A program made the position numbers and the translations under genes. The notes under the pieces are model-generated. The model was given only the letters and a program-made list of their open reading frames with translations, was not told the DNA's origin and made no database searches. 64,000 nucleotides of DNA from Diaporthe sp. PMI_573 (taxonomy: Eukaryota > Ascomycota > Sordariomycetes > Diaporthales > Diaporthaceae). Of this stretch, positions 55,700 through 64,000 are shown piece by piece; the first letter of the stretch is position 1, and each line of letters begins with the position of its first letter. Location of the stretch: contig JAJTUP010000009.1 of assembly GCA_021399435.1 (NCBI GenBank), positions 682,001 to 746,000 of the forward strand, written 5' to 3'.

Positions 55700-58600
55700 A
55701 TGACGCGAGACGCAACTCGGCCGCTTGATGCTGGGTCCGCCCCCCATCACGTCCATCACGCCCATCACGATGTCGAAACAGATCTCCTGGCCGGGCTTTG
55801 GGAGACCGCTCCTTTTGCTCGTCTGCCCTGGGATGCGCCGCCCGAGCTGAAGGAGTTGGTCGAAGACATACAAAACCCGCGAAGGCTCTACGCCATACAC
55901 AAGGCCTGTCGCCGACATGGCTTCCAGCAGCTGGTGGAGAAGTTCATCGTCCAACTGCGAGATGGGTGCGGCTCCAACTATTGCAGCACCCCGACTTGCT
56001 TCTCGTTTCGAAAACGGAGTGTCGGGCGCATACCAATACGGCGATACAATGTCACGAGCGCGAGGGTCCTGGCTGTCTACATGGCTAGCCAGGACAATCC
56101 GGAGAACGCCCTGTGCCCAGCTCTCAGGAGCCCAAAGATGCCTCCCGCCGCCCTCGACTCCCTCATCTTCTACCGCAAGCCTAGCCTTCAGCACGGCGAG
56201 GACAGAACACGGCCGCCCGGGAAAGGCCGCACGACAACTGACAAGGACGGACCACCCAAGAGCCGGCAGGTGCGTGTAAAAGCCAAAGTTCAGGTACATT
56301 CGACCTCGAGAGATCCGAACGCTGCGAAGGACAAGAATACACCCTCTTCCCCCCAAGAGACACCGGGCGCCTATGAAGGTGCCAAATTCGAGGTCACTGA
56401 GAGACACACGGGCAAGGACTACCGGTCATTCGCAGCAAACATGTTCGGGACTGTGGCTTTCAAAATGTTGGAATGGTTGACCCCCAATGCGCTCGATGAT
56501 ATGCATGAGACAGCCTGTGACTTGGAGAAGGACAACCGTGAGGAGGACTTCAGGACCACGAAACCTCGCCGGAGGAAGTCCTCTCCTCGACCAGAATCAC
56601 CTCGTCAGGAATCATCACCCACGCCGCCACCCAGAGAGCATGAGGTTAATGACTTCTCCATTGCCGAAGAGACAGCCGCCGAAGTCAGACCATTTGGTGG
56701 CAAGGCTGAGACTGTACAACGCGAGAAGGAGAATGAGCCACTCGTGAATGGGAGCGGATCAATACCCACTCGAAGGCCTGGAAGTGTGCGCCGCAACTCG
56801 AATGCTAGGGTACGCACCAACTCAGCCACCAAGCCGAAGCGGAAACTTTCATTAGACACCTACCCTCCTGAGCTGGTCTCCGACGAGATGGTTAACGGCC
56901 TCAAATCGCCACGTCTGCCAGGGTTTCAGGCGGAGAAGAACAGCAGGCCTGTCAAGAACACGACCTCTACTTTGTCCCGGCCCCCGCCTCAAGCAATTTC
57001 AGCCGATTACCTGGCGAGAAATCGCGCAGAGGAGTCATCGCCCGCACCGCCTGAGGACAGGGGCAAGCCTGTTCCAACACAAACCAACGAGAGCGTGGAT
57101 CAACGAGGAGCGGCTGTCCCGGAATCGGACCATCAAAGCACGCCGTCCGAGACTTCAGCGAGCGACTGCTCCATGGCTGCCGCTGATGGCGAGGACGAGC
57201 TTACATATGACTCGTTCCTGCCACAGGCTATCTCGCGTCTGAACGTCGATGTGGTTGACTTCGTCTGCGATGTGCTGCAAGATGACGGCACACGCGAGCA
57301 GCATTTACTGGAGCCAGCAGAAGTGCCCAAATCACTGGGAGCCACAACAGCGAAGCGAGATGGAAAATTGAAGAGAAGGCACCGATCCAAGAGACTTTCC
57401 TATCCAATGGATCTCAAGAAGGAGTGGAAGCTGTTCATCGAGCAGAGCCTGTTCTATACGCTCAGTGATCCTCACGCTCTCATTCACTCCTTCACTCACA
57501 AAGGCGAGCTCATCGACTCCCAAGCTCTCTGGTATTGCATGCTGCGGATGACGAGGGTTGCACCAACCCTCGTTTACCACTGCCTCTGGTTATCGGCGGC
57601 ACACCTCTTCGCACCTCCAAAGTCCGTTCAATCCCTGCGGTCACCCACTGCCAGGCTCTTTCCCAAAGAGGAAATGTCCTTGTCGAATGCCGAGGCAGGA
57701 CGGCTGATGTCCATATGTCTCCATGCTTTGATTGCTGCGGCGCCCGTCGTGTTCGAGAAAAGTCAACTCACGGAAATGTCGCGATTGCGATCACAGGGAC
57801 TGAGCCTGGCAGCGAGTGGTAGCCAGCCTGCGGAACTCTGCCTGCAGTACGATGACGCGTTCTCTCACGAATTGGCAATGAGGCTGGCAAGGAGGCTCCT
57901 GTCGGCCATCACGGCGCGCAGGTGTTTTGATGACATGTTGAGCCAGGAAACCGCCTTTGGTGACACCGGCGAGGAGCCAGATATTCTCGCACCTCTGTTT
58001 ACGCAACTCGACGCCCTCAGCGTAAGCAACGAGGAAGGTCTACACGAGACGCGCATGTCGACTCTATTACTTGACTGGGCTCGTGCGGTCATGTTTTATG
58101 AGTGGGATGGGAGCCCAGAAGTCCCAGGAGATGGCCCGTTTGGTGGTGCCCTTGCATTGACAGATGCCATACGTGAGTGCACAAATCAACATTGCATCTT
58201 GACTCAGGGACATAACTGGCTAACAAACAAATCAGACAAGAAGAGCCAGACGCTTCGGATCACCCACAAGCAGCTTCTTGCCGATTACTTTGCGGAGAGG
58301 CTTGACAACGTTGATATGCCTGTCGCATGGTTGTCTTTCACATCCACCAGACAAAAGGGTCACCTTCTGGACCACCCCTACATGTTCAACCCGGACACCT
58401 TGGTGTCCTACTTTCGTGCCATCAACTTTTCAAGGATGAGCCACGTCTATGAGGAAGCAGCCTCACTGCAGAACCGACTAGACCGCCTCTTTGAGCAGGC
58501 GACGCTGATTGTGAATCGGCACCACAAAACTGTGCTGCAAGACCTCTTGCGCACGGCGAGGTCGAGATATCTGATCCTGGATATTGGCCGTAAAACCGTC

Positions 58601-59749
58601 TTGCGAGATGCTTTTGACCAGCTCTGGCGCCGCGAGGAGAGAGAGCTGCTCAGACCATTGAAAGTACATCTCGGTGAGGATTCGGGGGAGGAAGGCTTCG
58701 ATTCTGGCGGAGTGCAGCAGGAATTTTTCCGCCTTGCTATAGCCGAGGCTCTGAATCCTGACTACGGCGCCTTCACCATTGATGAACGAAACAGGATGGC
58801 ATGGTTTCAACCTGGGTCGACGGAGCCTGATTGGAAGTTTGAACTTGTGGGGCTTCTTGTCGGTCTTGCCGTGTACAATGGCCTGACCTTACCCGTCAGC
58901 TTCCCCAAAGCTCTATATCGCAAGCTCCTCGGCGAGCCGGTCACAGATATTCACCACATCAACGATGGATGGCCGCAGATAGCGAGCAGCCTGACTGAGC
59001 TTCTGGAATGGGACGAGTCGAACGGCGCCGTCGAGGACATTTTCGCCGTCACGTACGAGTTCTCTGTCAACATGCTCAACGAGCATGTCTCGAGGGAGAT
59101 GCACTCTGCTTCCCCTGGATCACAACCCCCTCCCGACCATGAATGGCCCCAGTTCCCTCCCTCAAGCAACACCGGCAATCAGCAGCCACACTGGACACTA
59201 TCTTGCGAGAACCCCGAGGATGCTCCCTTGGTCACCGATGCCAATCGGAATGCTTACGTTTCCGATTATATCCGTTATATGACGGACGTTTCGGTCCGGC
59301 CGCAGTACGAAGCGTTCGTCAGGGGCTTTCGTTCCATCCTCCATCCCAAATCCCTCACCCTGCTCAGCCCAGAGCTCCTGCAGAACCTCGTTGAGGGTCA
59401 GCAAGAAATCGAGGTTAGCGAGCTGCGTCGTGCGGCGCGATACGTCGGCTACTCCTCTACGTCCAGGACGATCAAGGACTTCTGGAAGATCGTCAGGGAA
59501 TACGATGATCAGATGAAGCGCAAACTGCTCGAGTTCGTCACCGCGAGCGACAGGGTGCCGGTCGGAGGGATAAAGAACATCCAGTTTGTGGTGCAGAAGA
59601 ATGGCGAGGAGGACGGGCACGACGGCCACTTGCCCACGGCGTACACGTGCTACGGCACACTACTGCTGCCCGAGTATCGGGATAGGGAGGTTCTGAAGGA
59701 AAGGCTTAGCATGGCGTTGGAGAATGCCCAGGGTTTCGGGTTTGCTTGA
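55700..59749 (+). CDS. HECT-type E3 ubiquitin ligase with N-terminal AZUL zinc finger (Hul4/UBE3A-like)
   Basis: The uninterrupted frame is 1349 codons, but I infer a 63-bp intron (58173-58235; GTGAGT donor, GCTAAC branch, CAG acceptor) that is in frame and stop-free, giving a 1328-residue protein. An AZUL-type zinc finger lies at about 60-130 (GCGSNYCSTPTC). The next 400 residues are disordered and rich in Pro/Ser/Arg. The HECT domain fills the last 380: N lobe with GFDSGGVQQEFF and FELVGLLVGLAVYN, C lobe ending YTCYGTLLLPEY, where the Cys (about residue 1296 after splicing) takes ubiquitin from E2 by thioester, and the tail GFGFA. The AZUL plus HECT layout matches Hul4 and UBE3A. Substrates unknown. 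It is convergent with CCT5. Confidence 0.92.
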   Translation: MTRDATRPLDAGSAPHHVHHAHHDVETDLLAGLWETAPFARLPWDAPPELKELVEDIQNPRRLYAIHKACRRHGFQQLVEKFIVQLRDGCGSNYCSTPTCFSFRKRSVGRIPIRRYNVTSARVLAVYMASQDNPENALCPALRSPKMPPAALDSLIFYRKPSLQHGEDRTRPPGKGRTTTDKDGPPKSRQVRVKAKVQVHSTSRDPNAAKDKNTPSSPQETPGAYEGAKFEVTERHTGKDYRSFAANMFGTVAFKMLEWLTPNALDDMHETACDLEKDNREEDFRTTKPRRRKSSPRPESPRQESSPTPPPREHEVNDFSIAEETAAEVRPFGGKAETVQREKENEPLVNGSGSIPTRRPGSVRRNSNARVRTNSATKPKRKLSLDTYPPELVSDEMVNGLKSPRLPGFQAEKNSRPVKNTTSTLSRPPPQAISADYLARNRAEESSPAPPEDRGKPVPTQTNESVDQRGAAVPESDHQSTPSETSASDCSMAAADGEDELTYDSFLPQAISRLNVDVVDFVCDVLQDDGTREQHLLEPAEVPKSLGATTAKRDGKLKRRHRSKRLSYPMDLKKEWKLFIEQSLFYTLSDPHALIHSFTHKGELIDSQALWYCMLRMTRVAPTLVYHCLWLSAAHLFAPPKSVQSLRSPTARLFPKEEMSLSNAEAGRLMSICLHALIAAAPVVFEKSQLTEMSRLRSQGLSLAASGSQPAELCLQYDDAFSHELAMRLARRLLSAITARRCFDDMLSQETAFGDTGEEPDILAPLFTQLDALSVSNEEGLHETRMSTLLLDWARAVMFYEWDGSPEVPGDGPFGGALALTDAIRECTNQHCILTQGHNWLTNKSDKKSQTLRITHKQLLADYFAERLDNVDMPVAWLSFTSTRQKGHLLDHPYMFNPDTLVSYFRAINFSRMSHVYEEAASLQNRLDRLFEQATLIVNRHHKTVLQDLLRTARSRYLILDIGRKTVLRDAFDQLWRREERELLRPLKVHLGEDSGEEGFDSGGVQQEFFRLAIAEALNPDYGAFTIDERNRMAWFQPGSTEPDWKFELVGLLVGLAVYNGLTLPVSFPKALYRKLLGEPVTDIHHINDGWPQIASSLTELLEWDESNGAVEDIFAVTYEFSVNMLNEHVSREMHSASPGSQPPPDHEWPQFPPSSNTGNQQPHWTLSCENPEDAPLVTDANRNAYVSDYIRYMTDVSVRPQYEAFVRGFRSILHPKSLTLLSPELLQNLVEGQQEIEVSELRRAARYVGYSSTSRTIKDFWKIVREYDDQMKRKLLEFVTASDRVPVGGIKNIQFVVQKNGEEDGHDGHLPTAYTCYGTLLLPEYRDREVLKERLSMALENAQGFGFA

Positions 59750-60237
59750 GCGAGGAGAAGGTTGAACAAGACGGGTGGACATGCAACCTCTTCCTCTTCT
59801 ATGTAATATATAACGTGTTCCGGGCCCCTTATATCCCGGATTTTTGGGCAAGCGAAAATATCGGCTTCTTCGAATACAGACCAGAGCGTGTCATTTTTTT
59901 TTAAAAAAAAAAACGATTGAGCAACCAGTGACTGGCCGTGGTCTCGCGCCGAGGGTGACGAATATCTTTCCCCCTTTCGTCATGCCTCCTTTGCGAGCGG
60001 CAAAGGCTTAGTATCACTTATATTACTACTCAAAAGAACAGGATGTGCGGACGAGAAGGTCACCAGAGGTGTCGCGATTTTGGCTTTGCAGTTTTGGTAT
60101 CTATAGATCCACGCCAATCATCTATTGATGTGTCCTCATGTTACCCACACACAGGCGTCTGCTCTGTACAATTGCCAGCCAGACACATACATTTGTCCAC
60201 AACCGCTCTCCCCCCCTTCCCCCCGTCTTATTCCCCT
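59750..60237. other. Convergent intergenic region between the HECT ligase and CCT5
   Basis: 488 bp, expected to hold both 3' ends. A T9-A11 self-complementary run lies at 59894-59913 and could act with AT-rich 3'-end signals for either gene. No gene is seen. Confidence 0.5.
59894..59913. repeat. T9/A11 self-complementary homopolymer run
   Basis: Nine T followed directly by eleven A between two convergent genes. Such a run is symmetric for both strands and may help 3'-end formation; this is inferred from position. Confidence 0.6.
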
Positions 60238-62133
60238 CTAGAAGTCGTCCTCCCCGCTCCCGCTGACAATGACGTTGTTCACCTTGAGCACCATCCTGCA
60301 CAACTGGGTGGCGAGCATGAGCTGCTGCTTCTTGCTGATGAGCGGGTCGATGACGAAGGCGTCCTTCATGTTGTTGCTGCCCCTCTGCATGCAGTCGACG
60401 CCGAGCTTGCCGCGGTCGCCACCGGCCTTGACCTGCTGCGACTTGATCTCGGCCAGGGTGGCGATCGGGTTCAGGCCGCTGTTCTCGGCAAGGGCCATGG
60501 GGACCGAGTCGAGGGCCTCGGAGAAGGCGCGCATGGCGTATTGCTCGAGGCCGGGCGTCTTGACGGCGGCGTCCTCGACGGCCAGCGAGCAGGCAATCTC
60601 GGCGGCGCCACCGCCGTAGACGACGCGGTTGTCACGGACAAGGTTGCGGACTACACAGAGGGCGTCGTGGAGGGAGCGCTTGGCCTCGTCGATGATCTGA
60701 AGGTGGTAACTGTCAGCTTCGTTGCCCTCGGGATAGGTGGTGGGAAGGGCAACCCTTACCATCTTGTTGCTGCCACGCACAAACACCGTGACAGCTCTTG
60801 TGTTGGCGCACTCCTCGATGACGAGCATCTTCTCCCTGGTTGTGCCAAAGGACATCTCCCGCACAATACCAGCCTGGCCCAGCTTCTCGGCCTTCAAGTC
60901 CTCAAACCTGGGTACTATCCTGCCGTTCGTCGCGATGGCAATAAGCTCAATCTCCGGGCCTCCAACCCACCGCACAGCTGGGAGTTCGTTCTGCAGGAGC
61001 AGGTGGTTCGCCTCGTCGTCGAAGCCCCACTGGCATATTGCCAGGTTTGCGCCCGTGTCCTTGATCTGTTGGATCATCTCAATGAACTTCTCCCGCTCGT
61101 AGTTCTGTAGCTTCTTGAACTCCTCCACCGTTGTGATGTCCAGCTTGTGCTTGGTCTTTGGCTTTGGGGGCTCAAATGCGCACGTCAGGATGGCGATCTT
61201 GGCGTCGCGGACCTCGGAAGGCATCTGTGGGTGGGAGAAGTCCTTGTCGACGATGACTCCCTTGACCAGAAGCGTGTCCTCGAGCGACCCGCCCACCTTG
61301 CCGTCGACCTTGATCAGCTCGAAGTCGACGTCTTTTCGCTCGAGGTCGGCGACGGACATGATGGCGTCGACGGCGATCTTTGCGAATTGATCATGTGCCT
61401 TGGATACGATCTTGCTGCCCAGACTTGTCCTTGCCACCTTGAAGAGGTTCTCGGTCTGCTCCTTGCTGAAGTCGATGGTATCGGCGATGTTGTCCAGCTC
61501 CGACACTGCTATGTCACAAGCCTGGTCGTAGCCGTCGGCGATGCGAATGGGGTGGATTCCCTTGTCAATCAGCTCGGCAGCCTGCTCGAGCAGGGCGCCG
61601 GCCAGGACGACGACGCCGGTGGTACCATCTCCTATCTCGTCATCTTGTGATTTGGAAAGCTCGACGAGTAGCTTGGCGACGTGGTTTGTGATTTCCATCT
61701 GCTGCAGGATGGTAGCACCGTCGTTTGTGACTGTGATGTCTCCATCGGGGGAGATGAGGATCTTGTCGAGACCACGGGGTCCAAGGGAGCTCTTGACGAT
61801 GTTTGCGACCGTTCGTGCAGCGAGGATGTGCGACTTGACGGCTTCGTTACCGAACTGCCTCTTTTTCTTGCCTTGGCTACACGCAGCAAGTCAGTATGGG
61901 CACACCCAAAAGAGCTTCAGGAGGGCCTAACGCACTCTCGCACAACAATGAACGGCCTTCCTTGCTCGTCCTTGGTGACCACAGCTACGGCGTCGTGTCA
62001 GTATGGATATGTTGTTTGCCAGGAGGATCTTGGATTTAGTTCGTACCGTTCGACAAGTCCAGGTCTGAAGAGGTCCAGTTAGCAGGCTTGGAATGAAAAC
62101 ACACGAGGGTCCCCAGCACTCACTCATCGCCAT
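60238..62133 (-). CDS. CCT5: T-complex chaperonin epsilon subunit (CCT5/TCP-1 epsilon)
   Basis: Five exons (62133-62124, 62064-62047, 61984-61936, 61876-60760, 60696-60238) encode 550 residues. The first three exons are tiny (10, 18 and 49 bp) and rebuild the N-terminus MAMNLDLSN...[16 protein letters not shown]. The last intron (60759-60697, 63 bp) is in frame and free of stops, but its removal restores [19 protein letters not shown], which is conserved in CCT subunits. ATP-binding motifs are [17 protein letters not shown] and [14 protein letters not shown]; the catalytic-site motif is [11 protein letters not shown]. The subunit sits in the eight-membered ring that folds actin, tubulin and WD-repeat proteins in the cytosol. 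It is divergent from HBS1. Confidence 0.95.
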
Positions 62134-62828
62134 ATTGGGAGCTGCTCAAGTTCTCAACTCAAGAGCGGTTTCTCGAATGGCTCGTTTAGAGAGTGGCTGC
62201 AGACAAGGTAGGGGACAGACAAGCCAGAAGGTCAAGGGGTCCAGCTGTGACCAAGCAAGATAGACGGTGGACGTGTTTAGGCGCGCCCCCCAGAGCTGCG
62301 GCTGCTGCTGGCATGCCAAAATTTCCCCCCTGTCGCCGCCGCTGGCTGTCGTCCCAGGTGGAGCCCGCCCCGCCGGGGGGACCCCTCAGCTGCTAGGCTC
62401 AGAGCTTCAGGCCGGAACTTCCAGCGGACCGAGCGAAGGGAAAAAAACCTCCAGTCATCCTTATCGCAATTGGGCTTATCGTAACTAATAAGTTGCAAAT
62501 CGTCCTAGTGGGAGCTTGCTTTGCAGCAGATGGCCCCACCACTTTTCGACAATACGTCAGTGAAGGGCGCCCCTCCCCAAGTTGCCCCTCCCAGGTTTGA
62601 ATGCGATCTGGTCATCTGTTGGCGACAACCTCTTCTTGAATCTTAATTTCACACAATCCATTCCAAGGGTCGCGTTCATAAAGAGAGACTTTACCAAGTC
62701 ATACGTTTCTCTCATTACAAAAAACCACCCACTCGACATCGGGGCTGGACCTTTGTCTACCAAAGACAGACCGACATACCCCACCTGCCCTCGAGCCGCG
62801 CAACGCCCGGCGATCTGTCGCGCTCAAG
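62134..62828. promoter_or_regulatory. Divergent promoter between CCT5 and HBS1
   Basis: 695 bp of non-coding sequence between two housekeeping genes transcribed apart. GC-rich near the centre (62280-62400). No clear TATA box. Nothing else recognised. Confidence 0.4.
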
Positions 62829-64000
62829 ATGTCTCGCCATCGCTTATACCAGAACTACGATTATCAGAAGGACCTGGAGGATTTCGACGGCGAGGAGGAG
62901 GAAGAAGAGCTAAGCCCCGAGGACAAGGCCCAGATGACAGCCGCCACCGCAGAAGTGAAGAGCACGCTTGGTCCCCAGGCCAGCAAGGTCACAACACAGC
63001 AGATTCAGGAGTCATTATGGCACTACTACTACGACGTCGACAAGACCATCGCCTACCTCATCAGCAAGTTCGTCGATCCTGCCCCAAAGCCAGCAGCAAA
63101 GCCCAAGGTCCCCAAGGCCACGCCACAAGTATCCGACGGTAAGAACTATTCTGAATGCCCCTTCCCATTGACTCCCCCTGACCGGCAGGTGTCTCCGAAG
63201 CAGATCCCTGGAGAGCTTGCGCGACCAACACCAGGCCAAGACCTTCCTGTGCGAGCTTCTTTGCCGACATGCCCTGGTTGAACGTCCCGGAGGAAGGCAG
63301 GACCGTCTTCATGAAGCCGCCATGCGCACGTGGTGGTGGCCTGTTGGGCGGCTCGTCAGGAGCACCCAAGATGTCCAAGCTCCAGGCCCTTGCCGTAGCC
63401 AGGAAAAAGAGGCGGGAGGAGCAGAATGCAGAAACCTTGCAAAACAAGGTTTCACAGGTGGATATTCATTACGAGGAGACATCTCCGAACCCATCGCCAG
63501 CTCCTCCTTTAGCATCATCAGACTCTGTTCCCAGCCCGGCGCCCGCCCTCGACGGTACGGCCGACTCCCAGGATTACGCGCCAGTGGTGGAAAAGGCACA
63601 GCCCTCGACATTTGCGCAAGCTCTCTTCAAGTCTGCTTCGGAGACGCCACAGCCTTGTCAACAACTTTACGCGCCTCCTTGGCTGGCATTCACCACTGGC
63701 GAGGCACTGATGGAGGCCTTCTCCAGGCCGTCTCCTGACGATGTTGTGCAGGCGGCCCAGTCGCAAGGTTCGCGGTTCGCTACAAAATGAGGGATAACTA
63801 TTGACGTCCTCTGCAGCAGGGAAGAAGTTCGCATCTAATACGCCAAGTATAAAGAATACAGACGCAGCAGAAGCGGCCAAAAAATTGAGAGAACTCAAGA
63901 TCGCTGAGACGCCGCTGCCAAAAAGCAAGCATCTGAATGTGCTGAAAGAATTCGAGAAGAGCAAACAAAAGAGAAGCGCCAGCTTTGTGGTTGTGGGCCA
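62829..64000 (+). CDS. HBS1: Ribosome-rescue GTPase Hbs1, 5' part only
   Basis: Exons 62829-63138, 63189-63767 and 63820-64000 (cut by the window end) encode the first 357 residues. An HBS1 N-terminal domain (about 1-95) includes an acidic patch (DFDGEEEEEEL) and the helical motif QIQESLWHYYYDVDKTIAYLI. A linker contains FFADMPWLNVP and PRGG-like LLGG elements, as in other fungal Hbs1/Ski7-type proteins, and then LPKSKHLNVL. The window stops at SFVVVG, just before the first GTPase motif (GHVDAGKS). Hbs1 pairs with Dom34 to split stalled ribosomes and feeds no-go and non-stop mRNA decay. The second intron donor (GTTCGC at 63768) is unusual. It was chosen because it keeps the frame and gives SQGKKF. 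Confidence 0.9.

Noticed and set aside
55586..56407. Minus-strand open frame of 273 codons at the HECT gene 5' end
   Set aside because: Overlaps the conserved AZUL finger on the other strand and has no recognisable domain.
60043..61110. Plus-strand open frame of 355 codons opposite CCT5
   Set aside because: Antisense shadow of CCT5, rich in Leu/Val/Gly/Asp from reverse reading of GC-ending codons.
1..64000. CRISPR arrays, rRNA genes, bacterial-type operons or intact transposons
   Set aside because: No regular spaced repeats, rRNA segments, transposase or reverse-transcriptase motifs were seen; gene structure is eukaryotic throughout.

Overview
The window looks like nuclear DNA from a filamentous ascomycete (Pezizomycotina, most likely a Sordariomycete-type genome). 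The genes carry short introns, mostly 47-70 bp with a few of 190-380 bp. They have GTAAGT/GTGAGT-like donors, RCTRAC-like branch sites and YAG acceptors. Gene families such as Zn2Cys6 regulators, DUF3433 proteins, PIR-like wall proteins and a ferrichrome-type NRPS are typical of this group. Exon boundaries were worked out by eye from splice signals, reading phase and family alignment from memory; no database search was run.

Layout. 0.4-15.2 kb (+): a complete 4891-residue NRPS with order A-T-C-A-T-C-T-C-A-T-C-T-C-T-C, the layout of intracellular ferrichrome/ferricrocin synthetases (SidC/Sib1/NPS1 group). 15.3-18.7 kb (-): a U1-type zinc-finger protein and a GPI-anchored PIR-like cell-wall protein. 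18.7-28.5 kb: gene-poor, with simple-sequence tracts, an unrecognised ORF, a broken RRM-protein pseudogene and an AT-rich island. 28.5-32.3 kb: a secreted FAD-linked (BBE-like) oxidase (+) tail-to-tail with a cytochrome P450 (-). 32.8-40.3 kb (-): an F-box protein, importin Kap123, and a Zn2Cys6 regulator. 41.1-47.2 kb: a DUF2306 membrane protein (+), a hypothetical protein (+) and an amino-acid/GABA-type permease (-). 47.8-54.2 kb (-): a DUF3433 membrane protein and the ribosome-biogenesis factor Rei1. 55.7-64 kb: an AZUL-HECT ubiquitin ligase (+), chaperonin subunit CCT5 (-) and the 5' part of the ribosome-rescue GTPase HBS1 (+), cut by the window end.

How they fit. The right 30 kb is largely housekeeping: nuclear import, ribosome assembly, protein folding, ubiquitylation and ribosome rescue. 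The accessory content is the NRPS at the left edge and the oxidase/P450 pair near 30 kb. No siderophore partner gene (ornithine N5-monooxygenase, acyltransferase, transporter) lies downstream of the NRPS; the upstream side is outside the window. I did not find a convincing wholly new system. The points most worth a second look are the NRPS architecture and its adenylation pockets, a pseudogene with several frameshifts but intact splice signals, two stop-free 63-bp introns that would be mis-annotated as protein, and the oxidase/P450 pair.
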